A DNA stretch of 64,000 nucleotides. It comes from Agrococcus sp. Marseille-P2731 (lineage in GTDB: Bacteria; Actinomycetota; Actinomycetes; Actinomycetales; Microbacteriaceae). Of this stretch, positions 1 to 8,951 are shown piece after piece. The notes under the pieces are model-generated. The model saw only the letters and a list, made by a program, of their open reading frames with translations, did no database searches and was not told the DNA's origin. A program made the position numbers and the translations under genes. The stretch lies in contig NZ_FPEG01000002.1 of NCBI RefSeq assembly GCF_900117395.1, positions 674,444 to 738,443 of the forward strand, read 5' to 3'. Positions within the stretch are counted from its first letter, which is position 1. The number at the start of each line of letters is the position of its first letter.

Positions 1-1115
1 TTGCGCGCCGACTGGGGCGTGGCACCCGCGGCGACCGTCGCATCCACGAGGTGCAGCATGTCGCCGTTGACGACGTCCTGGAACTCGAGGTCGGTGAAGC
101 CCCACTCCGCCTTCAGGCGGCGGCGGCGGGCGACAGGCTGCTCGGGCAGCTGCGCGCGCAGCTCCTCGACGAGCTCGCGGCTCGGCGCGACCGGCAGCAG
201 GTCGGGCTCTGGGAAGTAGCGGTAGTCGTCGGCATCCGACTTGGGCCGGCCAGGGCTCGTCGCACCGGTGTCCTCGTGCCAGTGGCGCGTCTCCTGCGTG
301 ATCGTGCCGCCGTCGGCGAGGATCGCCGCCTGCCGCTGGATCTCGTAGCGCACCGCGCGCTCCACCGAGCGCATCGAGTTCACGTTCTTCGTCTCGGTGC
401 GCGTGCCGAGCTTCTCCTGGCCACGCGGCCGCAGCGACACGTTCGCGTCGCAGCGCAGGTTGCCGCGCTCCATGCGCGCTTCGGAGATGCCGAGCGAGAG
501 CACGATGTCGCGGATCGCCGCGACGTAGGCCTTCGCGACCTCCGGGGCGTCGTGCTCCGCGCCGAAGATCGGCTTCGTGACGATCTCGACGAGCGGGACG
601 CCAGCGCGGTTGTAGTCGACGAGCGAGTACTCGGCGCCCTGGATGCGGCCGGTCGAGCCGCCGACGTGCGTCAGCTTGCCCGCATCCTCCTCCATGTGCG
701 CGCGCTCGATCGGCACGGTGATCTGCCGACCGCTCGCGAGCTCGATCTCGACCTGACCCTCGAAGGCGATGGGCTCGTCGTACTGCGAGATCTGGTAGTT
801 CTTCGGCACGTCGGGGTAGAAGTAGTTCTTGCGAGCGAACCGGCACGACTCGGCGATCTCGCAGCCGAGCGCGAGCCCGAGCGAGACGGAGTAGCGCACC
901 GCGAGCTCGTTCGTCACCGGCAGGCTGCCGGGCAGGCCGAGGCTCAGCGGATCGATGAGCGTGTTCGGCTCCACGTCGTGGAAGTCGGGGTGCGCCGGGT
1001 TCGGCGCGGCCGAGAACATCTTGGTCCTCGTGCCCAGCTCGACGTGCACCTCGAAGCCGAGCACCGGCTCGAACATCTCGAGCGCCTCGTCGAAGTCCAT
1101 CAGCTTGGCCTTCAT
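1..1115 (-). CDS. gatB: Asp-tRNA(Asn)/Glu-tRNA(Gln) amidotransferase subunit B (partial)
   Basis: GatB binds mischarged Glu-tRNA(Gln) or Asp-tRNA(Asn), activates the acyl group with ATP and amidates it with ammonia delivered from GatA. The 371 visible residues include [17 protein letters not shown] near residue 97 and [13 protein letters not shown] near 168, both typical of the GatB catalytic domain. The ATG overlaps the gatA stop as ATGA, which fixes the start and implies translational coupling. The C-terminal helical and YqeY-like tail domain lies beyond the window edge (families are usually about 500 aa). It is the last visible gene of the gatCAB operon. Confidence 0.95.
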   Translation of the reverse strand, partial: MKAKLMDFDEALEMFEPVLGFEVHVELGTRTKMFSAAPNPAHPDFHDVEPNTLIDPLSLGLPGSLPVTNELAVRYSVSLGLALGCEIAESCRFARKNYFYPDVPKNYQISQYDEPIAFEGQVEIELASGRQITVPIERAHMEEDAGKLTHVGGSTGRIQGAEYSLVDYNRAGVPLVEIVTKPIFGAEHDAPEVAKAYVAAIRDIVLSLGISEARMERGNLRCDANVSLRPRGQEKLGTRTETKNVNSMRSVERAVRYEIQRQAAILADGGTITQETRHWHEDTGATSPGRPKSDADDYRYFPEPDLLPVAPSRELVEELRAQLPEQPVARRRRLKAEWGFTDLEFQDVVNGDMLHLVDATVAAGATPQSAR

Positions 1116-2635
1116 CGTGCTGCTCCGTTCTCGGCGCTTCGCAGGGCAGGCGCCTTGGTCGTCAGGATGCCGCCCCACCGCTCGGCGAGGAGCGCCTCGA
1201 TGGTCGAGCCCGCGCGGTAGAGCCGCGCATCCTCGAACATCGGGGCCAGCAGCTGCAGGCCGACGGGCAGCCCGTCGTCGCCGAGTCCCATCGGCAGCCC
1301 CATGCCGGGGATGCCGGCGAGGTTCGCCGGGATCGTGGTGATGTCGTTGACGTACATCGCCAGCGGATCGTCGATCTTCTCGCCGATCTTGAAGGCGGTC
1401 GTCGGGGCCGCGGGGCTGATGAGCAGGTCGACCTGCTCGAAGGCGGCGTCGAAGTCGCGCTGGATGAGCGTGCGGACCTTCTGGGCCGAGCCGTAGTAGG
1501 CGTCGTAGTAGCCAGCAGAGAGCGCGTAGGTGCCGAGGATGATGCGCCGCTTCACCTCCGGGCCGAGGCCGGCCTCACGGCTGGCCGCCATGACGTCCTC
1601 GACGGTCTGCCCCGGCCGCTCGAGCCGCAGCCCGAAGCGCACCGAGTCGAAGCGCGCCAGGTTCGACGATGCCTCGGCGGGCAGGATCAGGTAGTAGGCC
1701 GCGACGGCGTAGTCGAACGACGGGCAGGAGACCTCGACGACCTCTGCCCCGGCCTCGGTCAGCACGGCGACCGTCTCCTGGAAGCGGGCCTGGACATCGC
1801 TCGCGATGCCCTCGGCGTCGAGCTCCTTGACGACACCCACCTTCAGCCCCGCGAGGCTGCCGGTCGCGGCGCCCTCGCGTGCGGCCGCGGTGAACGACGG
1901 CCACGCGCGGTCGAGGCTGGTCGAGTCGTTGCCGTCGAAGCCGCCGATCGCGTCGTGGATCAGCGCCGAGTCGAGCACCGTGCGGGTGACGGGGCCGACC
2001 TGGTCGAGGCTCGACGCCAGCGCGATGGCGCCGTAGCGGCTGACGCCACCGTAGGTGGGCTTGACGCCGACCGTGCCGGTGACGGCAGCGGGCTGGCGGA
2101 TCGAGCCGCCGGTGTCGCTGCCGAGCGCGAACGGCGCTTCGAAGGCCGCGACCGCGGCCGCGGAGCCGCCGCCGGAGCCGCCCGGGATGCGATCGGTGTC
2201 CCAGGGGTTGCGCGTCGGGCCGTAGGCCGAGTGCTCGGTGCTCGAGCCCATCGCGAACTCGTCCATGTTGGTCTTGCCGAGCGCGACCATGCCGGCCCGC
2301 TTCAGCCGCGCGACGACCGTCGCGTCGTACGGCGGGATCCAGCCCTCGAGGATCTTCGATCCCGAGGTCGAGGGCATGCCGACCGTGCACAGCACGTCCT
2401 TGATGGCCACCGGCGCGCCCGCGAGCTCGTGCAGCTGCTCGCCCGCTGCACGACGAGCGTCGATCGCGGCAGCCTGCTCGAGGGCACCCTCGTTGAGGTG
2501 CAGGAAGGCGTGGATCTCGCCGTCCACTGCGGCGATGCGGTCGAGGTGCGCGCGCGTCGCCTCGACGCTCGAGACCTCGCCGGAGGCCAGCAGGCCGGAG
2601 AGCTCGTGGCCCGCGAGACGCGTGAGGTCGCTCAT
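1112..2635 (-). CDS. gatA: Asp-tRNA(Asn)/Glu-tRNA(Gln) amidotransferase subunit A
   Basis: This is the glutaminase (amidase-signature) subunit that releases ammonia from glutamine for GatB. With the start used here (MSDLT) the 507-aa protein has Lys79 in APVAIKDVL, the cis-Ser in PGGSGGGS (about 154) and the nucleophile Ser178 in SDTGGSIR, which are the expected amidase triad positions. The ATG shares its A with the gatC stop (TGATG); a GTG one codon upstream is the only close alternative. It overlaps gatB by 4 nt at its 3' end. The gatC-gatA-gatB order is the standard operon. Confidence 0.97.
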   Translation of the reverse strand: MSDLTRLAGHELSGLLASGEVSSVEATRAHLDRIAAVDGEIHAFLHLNEGALEQAAAIDARRAAGEQLHELAGAPVAIKDVLCTVGMPSTSGSKILEGWIPPYDATVVARLKRAGMVALGKTNMDEFAMGSSTEHSAYGPTRNPWDTDRIPGGSGGGSAAAVAAFEAPFALGSDTGGSIRQPAAVTGTVGVKPTYGGVSRYGAIALASSLDQVGPVTRTVLDSALIHDAIGGFDGNDSTSLDRAWPSFTAAAREGAATGSLAGLKVGVVKELDAEGIASDVQARFQETVAVLTEAGAEVVEVSCPSFDYAVAAYYLILPAEASSNLARFDSVRFGLRLERPGQTVEDVMAASREAGLGPEVKRRIILGTYALSAGYYDAYYGSAQKVRTLIQRDFDAAFEQVDLLISPAAPTTAFKIGEKIDDPLAMYVNDITTIPANLAGIPGMGLPMGLGDDGLPVGLQLLAPMFEDARLYRAGSTIEALLAERWGGILTTKAPALRSAENGAAR

Positions 2636-2934
2636 CACTGCTCCTCGCCGAGGATCGCGGAGACGCGGAAGCGCATGCCGTCATGGCTGGGCGCACCGGC
2701 GAAGGCCTGCTCGTGCGACAGCGTCTCGCCGACGACGTCGGCGCGCAGCACGTTGGCCATCGGCACCGGGTGGCTCGTCGCGGGCACGTCGTCGCCGGCG
2801 ACCTCGCGGACGGTTGCGATCGCGTCGACGATCTGCGACAGCTCGATCGTCAGGCTCGCGACCTCCTCATCGGTGAGCGCGATGCGAGCGAGCCCAGCAA
2901 GATGCTGGACCTCCTCGCGAGTGATCTCGGACAT
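2635..2934 (-). CDS. gatC: Asp-tRNA(Asn)/Glu-tRNA(Gln) amidotransferase subunit C
   Basis: GatC is the small subunit that wraps around and stabilises the GatA-GatB interface. The 99-aa product starts [20 protein letters not shown], the usual N-terminal helix of the family, and carries the conserved stretch [17 protein letters not shown] in its second half. It is the first gene of gatCAB and its stop overlaps the gatA start by one base. A TAGGAT sequence about 35 nt upstream could be the -10 box of a leadered operon promoter; this is inference. Confidence 0.95.
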   Translation of the reverse strand: MSEITREEVQHLAGLARIALTDEEVASLTIELSQIVDAIATVREVAGDDVPATSHPVPMANVLRADVVGETLSHEQAFAGAPSHDGMRFRVSAILGEEQ

Positions 2935-2970
2935 GCGTCTCCGTCTGTCGTGGGCGGTGGTCGTCCAATC

Positions 2971-3945
2971 CTACGGTCGGCCGAGCAGCACCCAGCCCGC
3001 GAGCGCCCACAGCGCCAGCGCGATGCCGAGGCACCACCAGCGACGCTCAGCGGCGACCGCGAGCGCCTCTCGCACGATGGCACCCGGGCGGTAGGAGGGC
3101 CGGGTCCACGCCCCGACCACCGTCCCCGCGATCCCCGCTCGAGCGAGCAGCCCGGCGGTGCGGAGCGCGTGGTACTCGCTCGTCACGACCGCGAGCGGCG
3201 CGCGACCGGGCCCGGTGACGAGCGCGCGGGAGAGCTCGAGGTTCTCGCGGGTGGTGGTCGAAGCCTCCTCGAGGTCGATGGCGGCACGAGGCACGCCGAG
3301 CTGGTGGACGAGGTGGTCGGCCATCGCCGAGGCCTCGGTGCGCACCTCGTCGGGCCCCTGACCCCCGGCGACGACGATGCGGGCGCCCGGTCTCGCGGCG
3401 AGGGATGCGCGCCAGAGCTGCGCGCCACGCTCGACGCGGCGACGGAGCAGGGGTCCGACCTCGCGCCCTCGCAGCCCCGCTCCCAGGATCAGCACCGTTG
3501 CCGCGGTCGCAGGAGGACGGCTCCGGCGCAGGTGCAGGAAGATGGCCATCGCGAGCGTGGCAGCCGCGAGGCCCGCCACCCAGAGCGGCAGGGCGAGCAG
3601 CAGGATCGCGCGAGCGAGCGCGGGTTCGATGCCCGCGGCGACACCGATCGCGACCGCGAGCAGCAGCATCCCGATCCCGAGCAGCGCGATCGCCACGTCG
3701 ACGGGCCGCACGCGCACGAGCCTGCGCAGCATCAGCGCGTGCCAGAGCGAGGCTCCCCCGAGACCGAGCGTCGCGACGAGCGCGGCAGCGGCGAGCAGCG
3801 CCCACGGCCCCTGCGGGGCGGGCAGCTCGAGCCAGGCAGCCACGGGGCGCCGCAGCGCGCGCGTGAGCAGCGCGGTGAAGCCGACCACGATGCAGGCGGA
3901 CCAGAGCACCGCGCGCAGCGCCCGGATCCGATCGCGCACTCCCAC
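2971..3945 (-). CDS. YdcF/SanA-like DUF218 membrane protein
   Basis: A 324-aa protein with about four hydrophobic segments in the first 160 residues, followed by a DUF218 domain. The domain shows ILGAGLRGREVGPLL, a gap, then IVVAGGQGPDEVRTEA, EEASTTTRENLE and VVTSEYHALRT. DUF218 proteins such as YdcF and SanA are linked to the cell envelope, but their reaction is not settled. I chose the GTG at 3945 because TAGGGT lies exactly 7 nt upstream, the leaderless pattern seen repeatedly here; GTGs at 3954 and 3939 are in frame. It is transcribed away from the radical SAM gene at 4013. Confidence 0.82.
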   Translation of the reverse strand: MGVRDRIRALRAVLWSACIVVGFTALLTRALRRPVAAWLELPAPQGPWALLAAAALVATLGLGGASLWHALMLRRLVRVRPVDVAIALLGIGMLLLAVAIGVAAGIEPALARAILLLALPLWVAGLAAATLAMAIFLHLRRSRPPATAATVLILGAGLRGREVGPLLRRRVERGAQLWRASLAARPGARIVVAGGQGPDEVRTEASAMADHLVHQLGVPRAAIDLEEASTTTRENLELSRALVTGPGRAPLAVVTSEYHALRTAGLLARAGIAGTVVGAWTRPSYRPGAIVREALAVAAERRWWCLGIALALWALAGWVLLGRP

Positions 3946-3988
3946 GCTCAGCACCCTAACCGGCTGCGCCGCGGCGCTTGCGTAGTGA

Positions 3989-4004
3989 TCGAACGTGTGT
4001 TCGA
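3989..4004. promoter_or_regulatory. LexA/SOS box upstream of radical SAM gene
   Basis: TCGAACGTGTGTTCGA is a perfect dyad matching the mycobacterial/actinobacterial LexA operator TCGAAC-N4-GTTCGA. It ends 8 bp before the ATG at 4013, so LexA bound there would block transcription or its start. The match is seen in the sequence; repression by LexA is inference. Confidence 0.85.
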
Positions 4005-4012
4005 ATGGAGCC

Positions 4013-5074
4013 ATGCGATGGGAAGGGCAGACCGCGACGCACGTCGACGCCGACGCGCTGCCTGGGCTCGAGGAGCGCTCGAGCGTGCTCGAGCAGTGGC
4101 CGACACCCGACTTCGACGGGGCCGCGTTCCTCGAGATCACCGCGAAGAGCGCGCTCAACCGCGTGCCGGGCGATGGCTTCATGGGCGGCAGCTGGACGAT
4201 CAACCCCTACCGGGGCTGCCAGCACGCGTGCCGCTACTGCTTCGCGCGCAACACGCACACCTACCTCGATCTCGACGCGGGCGCCGACTTCGACTCGCGC
4301 ATCGTGGTGAAGGCCAACCTCGTCGAGGTGCTGGAGCGCGAGCTCGCCGGCCCGCGTCGCACTGTCGATGCCGTGCAGCTGGGCACCAACACCGACCCCT
4401 ACCAGCGCGCTGAGGGCCGATACCAGCTCATGCCCGGCGTTCTGCGCGCGCTCGCGCGGCACGGCGCATCGATCTCGATCCTGACGAAGGGCACGCTGCT
4501 GCGGCGCGATCTGCCGCTGCTGTCAGCGATCGCGCGCGATGTGCCCGTCTCGGTGGCGATGTCGATCGCGATCTTCGACGACGAGCTGCAGCAGCAGGTG
4601 GAGCCGGGCACGCCGACGACGCGCTCGCGGCTCGCGACCGTGCGCGCCGTGCGCGAGGCGGGGCTCGACTGCGCGGTCTTCGCCATGCCGGTGCTGCCCG
4701 GCCTCACCGACACCCCCGAGCACCTCGAGCGGGCCTTCGCGCAGATCGCCGAGGCCGGAGCGACGAGCGCCATCACGAGCGCGCTGCACCTGCGTCCCGG
4801 GGCTCGCGAGTGGTACCTCGGGTGGTTGCGCGAGGCGCATCCGCACCTCATGCCGCTCTACGGGCGGGTCTACGGCCGCGGCGCCTACGCGAAGCGCGAG
4901 TATCGCGAGTGGCTGCGCGAGCAGACCAGGCCGCTGCTGCGGCAGCATCGCCTGGCGCCCGTGCGCACGACGGCCGGCACCGGGCTCGCCGCTCCCCCGC
5001 CGCGCGCGAAGCAGTTGGCGTCGACGAGCGAGCCGCTGCGGGCCGTCACAGACTCGGCGGCGACCCTGTTCTGA
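4013..5074 (+). CDS. Rv2578c-family radical SAM protein
   Basis: A 353-aa radical SAM protein that should bind a [4Fe-4S] cluster through Cys69, Cys73 and Cys76 in RGCQHACRYCFARN. It also has VQLGTNTDPYQRAE and ILTKGTLLRRDL, typical of the spore-photoproduct-lyase-like/Rv2578c group. The start MRWEGQ is the usual N-terminus of this family, so I use 4013 rather than the in-frame ATG at 3995, which lies inside the SOS box. The substrate is unknown. In mycobacteria, Rv2578c is among the DNA-damage-induced genes with a LexA box, which fits the operator seen here and suggests a DNA-damage role. Confidence 0.9.
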   Translation: MRWEGQTATHVDADALPGLEERSSVLEQWPTPDFDGAAFLEITAKSALNRVPGDGFMGGSWTINPYRGCQHACRYCFARNTHTYLDLDAGADFDSRIVVKANLVEVLERELAGPRRTVDAVQLGTNTDPYQRAEGRYQLMPGVLRALARHGASISILTKGTLLRRDLPLLSAIARDVPVSVAMSIAIFDDELQQQVEPGTPTTRSRLATVRAVREAGLDCAVFAMPVLPGLTDTPEHLERAFAQIAEAGATSAITSALHLRPGAREWYLGWLREAHPHLMPLYGRVYGRGAYAKREYREWLREQTRPLLRQHRLAPVRTTAGTGLAAPPPRAKQLASTSEPLRAVTDSAATLF

Positions 5075-5120
5075 GCGGGCGGAGCGGTGAGCGGGCCGGG
5101 GTGACGGGAGCACCCCGCGC

Positions 5121-5220
5121 GGCGTCAGCCGGCGGCGACGAGCGTGCGGATGCGGTCCGAGCAGTCGGACGGCGTCAGCCGGCGGCGACGAACGTGCGGA
5201 TGCGGTCCGAGCAGTCGGGA
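5121..5220. repeat. 50-bp tandem duplication at the end of the hydrolase gene
   Basis: Two adjacent 50-bp copies (5121-5170 and 5171-5220) differ at about three positions. The right copy contains the stop and the last 14 codons of the minus-strand hydrolase gene. The left copy lies beyond the stop and is out of frame because 50 is not a multiple of 3. It looks like a recent slippage duplication with no coding effect. Confidence 0.9.
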
Positions 5221-5894
5221 TGGTCGACGACGCGGTGGCCATGGCCGGTGAGCACCGCGTGCTCGGCGCCGAGCGCGACGAGCGCGGCTGCCACCTCTTC
5301 GTACTCCTCGTTCCAGCCGCCCGTCAGCACGAGCATGCGGGTCTCCGCGAGGCAGGCCGGGTCCACGGCGTGGCGCCACGGTGCGCCGTGCAGCCGGCTC
5401 CTGCGCGACGATCGGAGCGCATCCGCCGTCGCCGCCGCACCGACGTCCTCGCCCGTGAGCGCGCGCATGAGCGCACGCTCGAAGGTCGCGTCGGTGAGCG
5501 TGGCGTCGAGGTAGATGGGCTCCAGGCGCTGGATGAGGCCAGCGGTCGCGGGTCGATCCCTCGCGAGCTGGAATAGCGCCGGCTCGACGAGCACGAGCGC
5601 AGCCGGTTGCTCCATGCATGCCGCCATCGCCGCCACCACTCCTCCGTAGCTGAAGCCGACGACCGCCTCCGCGTCGGTCGAGGACATCGCGATCGCCTGC
5701 GCCGAGGCGGCCACGTCGCCCACCGCGGGCGCCTCGTCGCCGTAGCCCGCGAGCACCGGGAAGGTGGCAGAGGGGAACGCGGCCGCCTGCGCGGGGAACG
5801 CGGCGGCACCGGCATGCCCGGAGCCGTGCACGAAGACGAGCCTCGGCGACCGCGCACCGGTCGGGGCGTCGTCTGAGGGAAGGGCCGCGAGCAT
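5175..5894 (-). CDS. alpha/beta hydrolase
   Basis: A 239-aa alpha/beta-hydrolase-fold protein. FVHGSGHAGA near the N-terminus is the oxyanion-hole HG motif, GFSYGGVVAAMA is the nucleophile elbow (G-x-S-x-G), and TGHGHRVVDHP near the C-terminus supplies the likely catalytic His. The substrate cannot be told from sequence. ATG 5894 is preceded by TAGGGT with a 7-nt spacer, so the mRNA is probably leaderless; a longer in-frame ORF reading back to 5978 is less likely. The stop lies in a 50-bp tandem duplication. Confidence 0.85.
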   Translation of the reverse strand: MLAALPSDDAPTGARSPRLVFVHGSGHAGAAAFPAQAAAFPSATFPVLAGYGDEAPAVGDVAASAQAIAMSSTDAEAVVGFSYGGVVAAMAACMEQPAALVLVEPALFQLARDRPATAGLIQRLEPIYLDATLTDATFERALMRALTGEDVGAAATADALRSSRRSRLHGAPWRHAVDPACLAETRMLVLTGGWNEEYEEVAAALVALGAEHAVLTGHGHRVVDHPDCSDRIRTFVAAG

Positions 5895-5938
5895 GCGCTC
5901 CACCCTAGGAGCCTCCTCGCGCGACGCCCAACCGGAGG

Positions 5939-6742
5939 TCAGGCGCGCACGACGGGCAGCTGCAGCTCTGTCACCCAACCGGACTGGTCGTCGTCGGGCT
6001 CAGCGCGCACGTAGCGCTCGCGCGCCGCGCCGCTCGGCCGCATGCCGCGCGCCTCGAGGCCGCGGTGCAGCGCCTCCCACGAGTCGCGGATGCCCGACAT
6101 GGCTCCCAGGTGCACCGCGCAGGCACCGATCGGCGCCGCCGGGAGCTCGACGCTGTCGAGCCCCTCGACCTCGCGCTCGATGGCGTAGCCGGCGATCACG
6201 CGCATGCCGCGCTCGTCGGCGTCGTACACGGCGATCGGCGTCGCGAGCGAACCGCCCACCGCCTCGATGCGCGCCTGCGCCTCAGCGAAGATGCGCTCGA
6301 CGTGCGCGGCGGTCTCCTGCGGCTGCTCGACGACGACGCTGAGCGACGCCAGCCGGACTCCCGGCAGCGGCTTCGTGACGATCTCGATCTCGGTCATGTC
6401 CTGCTCCTCGTGGATGCGGGTGATCCTCCGCTCGACCTCGGCGAGGCGAGCGGTGGCGACGGCGTGCTCCTGCTCGACCGACGCCCTGTGCAGCTGCAGC
6501 AGCTCCTCGAGCCGCTCGGGCGCCACGCCCTCGTCGAGCAGCGTGCGCACCCCCTCGATGCCGAAGCCGAGATCGCGCAGCGCCACGATGCGATGCAGGC
6601 GGTCGAGCTGCTCCGCGGCGTAGCTGCGGTACCCCGACCAGGCATCGACGTGCGCCGGCGTCAGGAGGCCGACGGCATCCCAGTGCCGCAGCATCCGCAC
6701 GCTGACCTGACCCAGGTCGGCGAAGGCTCCGATCGACAGCAT
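5939..6742 (-). CDS. MerR-family regulator with GyrI-like effector domain
   Basis: A 267-aa transcription factor. Residues 1-70 form the MerR winged helix-turn-helix (MLSIGAFADLGQVSVRMLRH, then YRSYAAEQLDRL). Residues 75-115 form a coiled-coil dimer helix, and the rest is a GyrI/BmrR-type effector-binding fold (PLPGVRLASLSVVVEQPQET onward). Such regulators usually bind small or amphipathic molecules and activate detoxification genes. The start is ATG 6742; an in-frame GTG at 6763 would overlap the palindrome. It follows the kinase-like gene by 33 bp in the same direction, with a perfect dyad in the gap. Confidence 0.88.
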   Translation of the reverse strand: MLSIGAFADLGQVSVRMLRHWDAVGLLTPAHVDAWSGYRSYAAEQLDRLHRIVALRDLGFGIEGVRTLLDEGVAPERLEELLQLHRASVEQEHAVATARLAEVERRITRIHEEQDMTEIEIVTKPLPGVRLASLSVVVEQPQETAAHVERIFAEAQARIEAVGGSLATPIAVYDADERGMRVIAGYAIEREVEGLDSVELPAAPIGACAVHLGAMSGIRDSWEALHRGLEARGMRPSGAARERYVRAEPDDDQSGWVTELQLPVVRA

Positions 6743-6757
6743 GCTCCTGTTCTCCCG

Positions 6758-6774
6758 CCTCACACCGTGTGAGG
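6758..6774. promoter_or_regulatory. 17-bp perfect palindrome upstream of the MerR gene
   Basis: CCTCACACCGTGTGAGG is a perfect dyad with a single central base. It is preceded on the minus strand by TTGACC, a good -35 element, so it sits where MerR-family operators sit, between -35 and -10. Autoregulation by the adjacent regulator is inference. Confidence 0.6.
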
Positions 6775-6775
6775 G

Positions 6776-7765
6776 TCAAGCACTCCCGAGCGGATAGCGC
6801 GCGTGCTCGTCGAGCGTCAGCAGATCCTCGAGGTACCCCAGGTTGCCCTCGGGCTCCGCCTCGACGCCCTGCGTCAGGTGCCAGGTGCCCCACTCGAGCT
6901 TCATGTAGGTGAGCGCCGCCGGCCACAGCTCGCGCTCCTGGCGGCTGAGCGGGCACGCGTCGAGGTATGCGCCTTGGAACGCCGCCCACTCCTCGCTGCC
7001 GAGTGCGCTGCCGCCCGAGCCGGCGTGCTCGAGCGGGAAGAGGAGCGCGGCGACGGCGAGGTCGAGGATGCGCGGGGCGAGCGCCGCGCTCTCGAGGTCG
7101 AGCATGAGCGCGCCCTCCTCGTCGAAGAGCAGGTTGGCTGCGCGGTGATCGAGCGAGACCTGGCACTGCGGCACGTCGGCGCCGCGCACGCGCTCGAGCA
7201 TCGCGGCGAATCCGTCGAGCTGGTCGACCCATCGCTCGACGTCGGCCGAGGGCCAGTGCGCGGCCGCCGACTCTCGGATGGCGGCGATGTCCTCATCGAT
7301 CGAGGCCCGCTCGTCGCTCCCCCACTCGAACGGCGCGAAGCCGTCGATCGCGAGCCCCTCAGAGGCGGCGTGCATCTCGCCGAGCAGCCGGCCCGCGGCC
7401 GCGAGGTCCGCGATCCCCCCGTCCCACTCGCGCCCCGCGAGCCGCGGGTAGGCGACCCAGCGCTCGGCCTCGTCGCCATCGCCGACGAGCACGGTGGGCA
7501 GCAGCGGTGAGACGGTGCGGATGCCCCTGGCCACGAGGGTGCGCTGCCACGCCTCGAGCGGCTCGGGCTCGCGCCAGGTCTGCTTCACCACCGCCGCGAC
7601 GTCCTCCGGGCCCCCGTGCACGTGGGCGCTCCAGACGTCGCTCCAGGGCGAGAGCGAGTCACCGCCGTCGAGGGTGAGGAGGTCGCCGAACGCGGTCTGC
7701 ACCCGCTGGCGTCGCGCGCCGTCGGTCTGCAGTGCTTGGTCCTGAGCGTGCTGGTCGTCCGTCAT
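6776..7765 (-). CDS. aminoglycoside phosphotransferase-like (APH) family protein
   Basis: A 329-aa protein of the APH/choline-kinase-like superfamily. CQVSLDHRAANLLFDEEG holds the catalytic loop, with Asp five residues before Asn (the usual HGDxxxxN has become SLDHRAAN). GALMLDLESAAL is the metal-binding DxD-like segment. The phosphate acceptor is unknown; such proteins can phosphorylate aminoglycosides, macrolides, homoserine or sugars, and most are not resistance enzymes. The ATG is preceded by TAGCGT at 6 nt, again leaderless. The MerR gene follows 33 bp downstream, so the pair may be co-transcribed. Confidence 0.8.
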   Translation of the reverse strand: MTDDQHAQDQALQTDGARRQRVQTAFGDLLTLDGGDSLSPWSDVWSAHVHGGPEDVAAVVKQTWREPEPLEAWQRTLVARGIRTVSPLLPTVLVGDGDEAERWVAYPRLAGREWDGGIADLAAAGRLLGEMHAASEGLAIDGFAPFEWGSDERASIDEDIAAIRESAAAHWPSADVERWVDQLDGFAAMLERVRGADVPQCQVSLDHRAANLLFDEEGALMLDLESAALAPRILDLAVAALLFPLEHAGSGGSALGSEEWAAFQGAYLDACPLSRQERELWPAALTYMKLEWGTWHLTQGVEAEPEGNLGYLEDLLTLDEHARYPLGSA

Positions 7766-7805
7766 GGTCGCACGCTACTCGTGCCGGATCGGCGCCGGCC
7801 CCGGG

Positions 7806-8951
7806 TCAGCGAGTCGGCCAGTGCCACGAGGGCTGGTCGAGCAGCCCCTCGCGGCCGGAGACGATGGTCTCCCCCATCTGCTTCTCGAGCTCGATGCGCG
7901 TGCCGCCGAGCGCCTCCGCGAGATCGGCCTGGTGGGTCACGACGATGACCTGCGTCGTCTCAGCCGCGCTGCGGATGCGCTCGGCGAGCGCCGGGACCAG
8001 GTCGCGGTGCAGGCTGCGCTCCGGCTCGTTCAGCACGATGAGCTCCGGCTTCTCGGCCGAGAGCATCGCGGCGGTGAGCAGCAGGTACTGCAGCGTGCCG
8101 TCGGAGAGCTCAGCCGCCGTCAGCGGGCGGAGGACGCCTGGCTGCTCGAGCGCGACCTGCATGCGGCCGTCAGCGGAGGGAGCGCCCAGCTCCAGCCGCG
8201 AACCGGGGAAGGCGTCGTCGATCGCTCGCTCGAGCTCGCGCCCCGAGCCCTGCTCGATCGCGGTCTGCAGGACCGCCGCCAGGTTGGCGCCGTCGTCGTC
8301 GAGGCGCGAGGCGCGCGTGGCGACCTGCGGCTGGCGCGCGGGCGACGTGGCGTCGGTGCGCAGGGCGTCGTGGAACCGCCAGCTGCGCAGCATGCGCCGG
8401 GCGCCCGCGAGCTCGGCCGCCTCGGTGTGGCCCGCGAACTCGTCGAGCACGGAGGCCCACGGGTGCAGACCGCGCGCGAGCTCCGTCCATGCCCTGCCGC
8501 TCGCGACGCGCGCGAGACCGCGCTTGCGCTCGACGAGCGTGCCCGCCGGTCGAGGATCGGCGCCCACGAACACGTGCTCCTGCTTGATCTCCGGATCGCG
8601 GTCGAAGGCGCTGTGCTGCGCGACCGGCAGCCCCAGGTCGATCGCGTAGCCCAGGTGGTCGGTCGCGACGCCCAGGCGCAGCGCGACCGCGCCACCGCGC
8701 ACGGTGCCCTGCGCGCGCAGGCCAGGGCGCGTGCCGCGCTCCGGCCCCGCCCAGCGCACTGCCTCCAGGCCGCCGTCGCTCGCGAGCGAGCCGATGATCC
8801 GGCCCGACCCGCAGTCGGCGAGCAGGCGCAGCGCCCGGTAGAGGTTGGACTTGCCCGAGCCGTTCGCGCCGGTGATGACGGTGAGCGGCGCCAGGTCGAC
8901 GGCGAGCGAGCGGATCGAGCGGTAGCCCTCGATCGCGAGGCGGGTGATCAC
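7806..8951 (-). CDS. AAA ATPase (COG4637-like, RecF/SMC-type nucleotide binding)
   Basis: A 381-aa ABC/SMC-like ATPase. The Walker A is TGANGSGKSN (about residues 27-36), the signature is AAELSDGTLQYL, the Walker B region is ELIVLNEPERSLH and the switch His is in VIVVTHQADLAE. The usual Walker B Asp is Asn (LNEPE), which as far as I know is normal for COG4637 proteins. The cellular role is unknown. Its GTG overlaps the DinB-family stop as GTGA, so it is the third gene of a ligA-DinB-ATPase operon and is probably translated by coupling. Confidence 0.85.
   Translation of the reverse strand: MITRLAIEGYRSIRSLAVDLAPLTVITGANGSGKSNLYRALRLLADCGSGRIIGSLASDGGLEAVRWAGPERGTRPGLRAQGTVRGGAVALRLGVATDHLGYAIDLGLPVAQHSAFDRDPEIKQEHVFVGADPRPAGTLVERKRGLARVASGRAWTELARGLHPWASVLDEFAGHTEAAELAGARRMLRSWRFHDALRTDATSPARQPQVATRASRLDDDGANLAAVLQTAIEQGSGRELERAIDDAFPGSRLELGAPSADGRMQVALEQPGVLRPLTAAELSDGTLQYLLLTAAMLSAEKPELIVLNEPERSLHRDLVPALAERIRSAAETTQVIVVTHQADLAEALGGTRIELEKQMGETIVSGREGLLDQPSWHWPTR

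Noticed and set aside
51..1220. 389-aa plus-strand ORF near the window start
   Set aside because: It is antisense to gatB, which matches the family residue by residue.
6776..7765. Aminoglycoside resistance gene
   Set aside because: It shares only the broad APH fold and a modified catalytic motif; nothing points to drug substrates.
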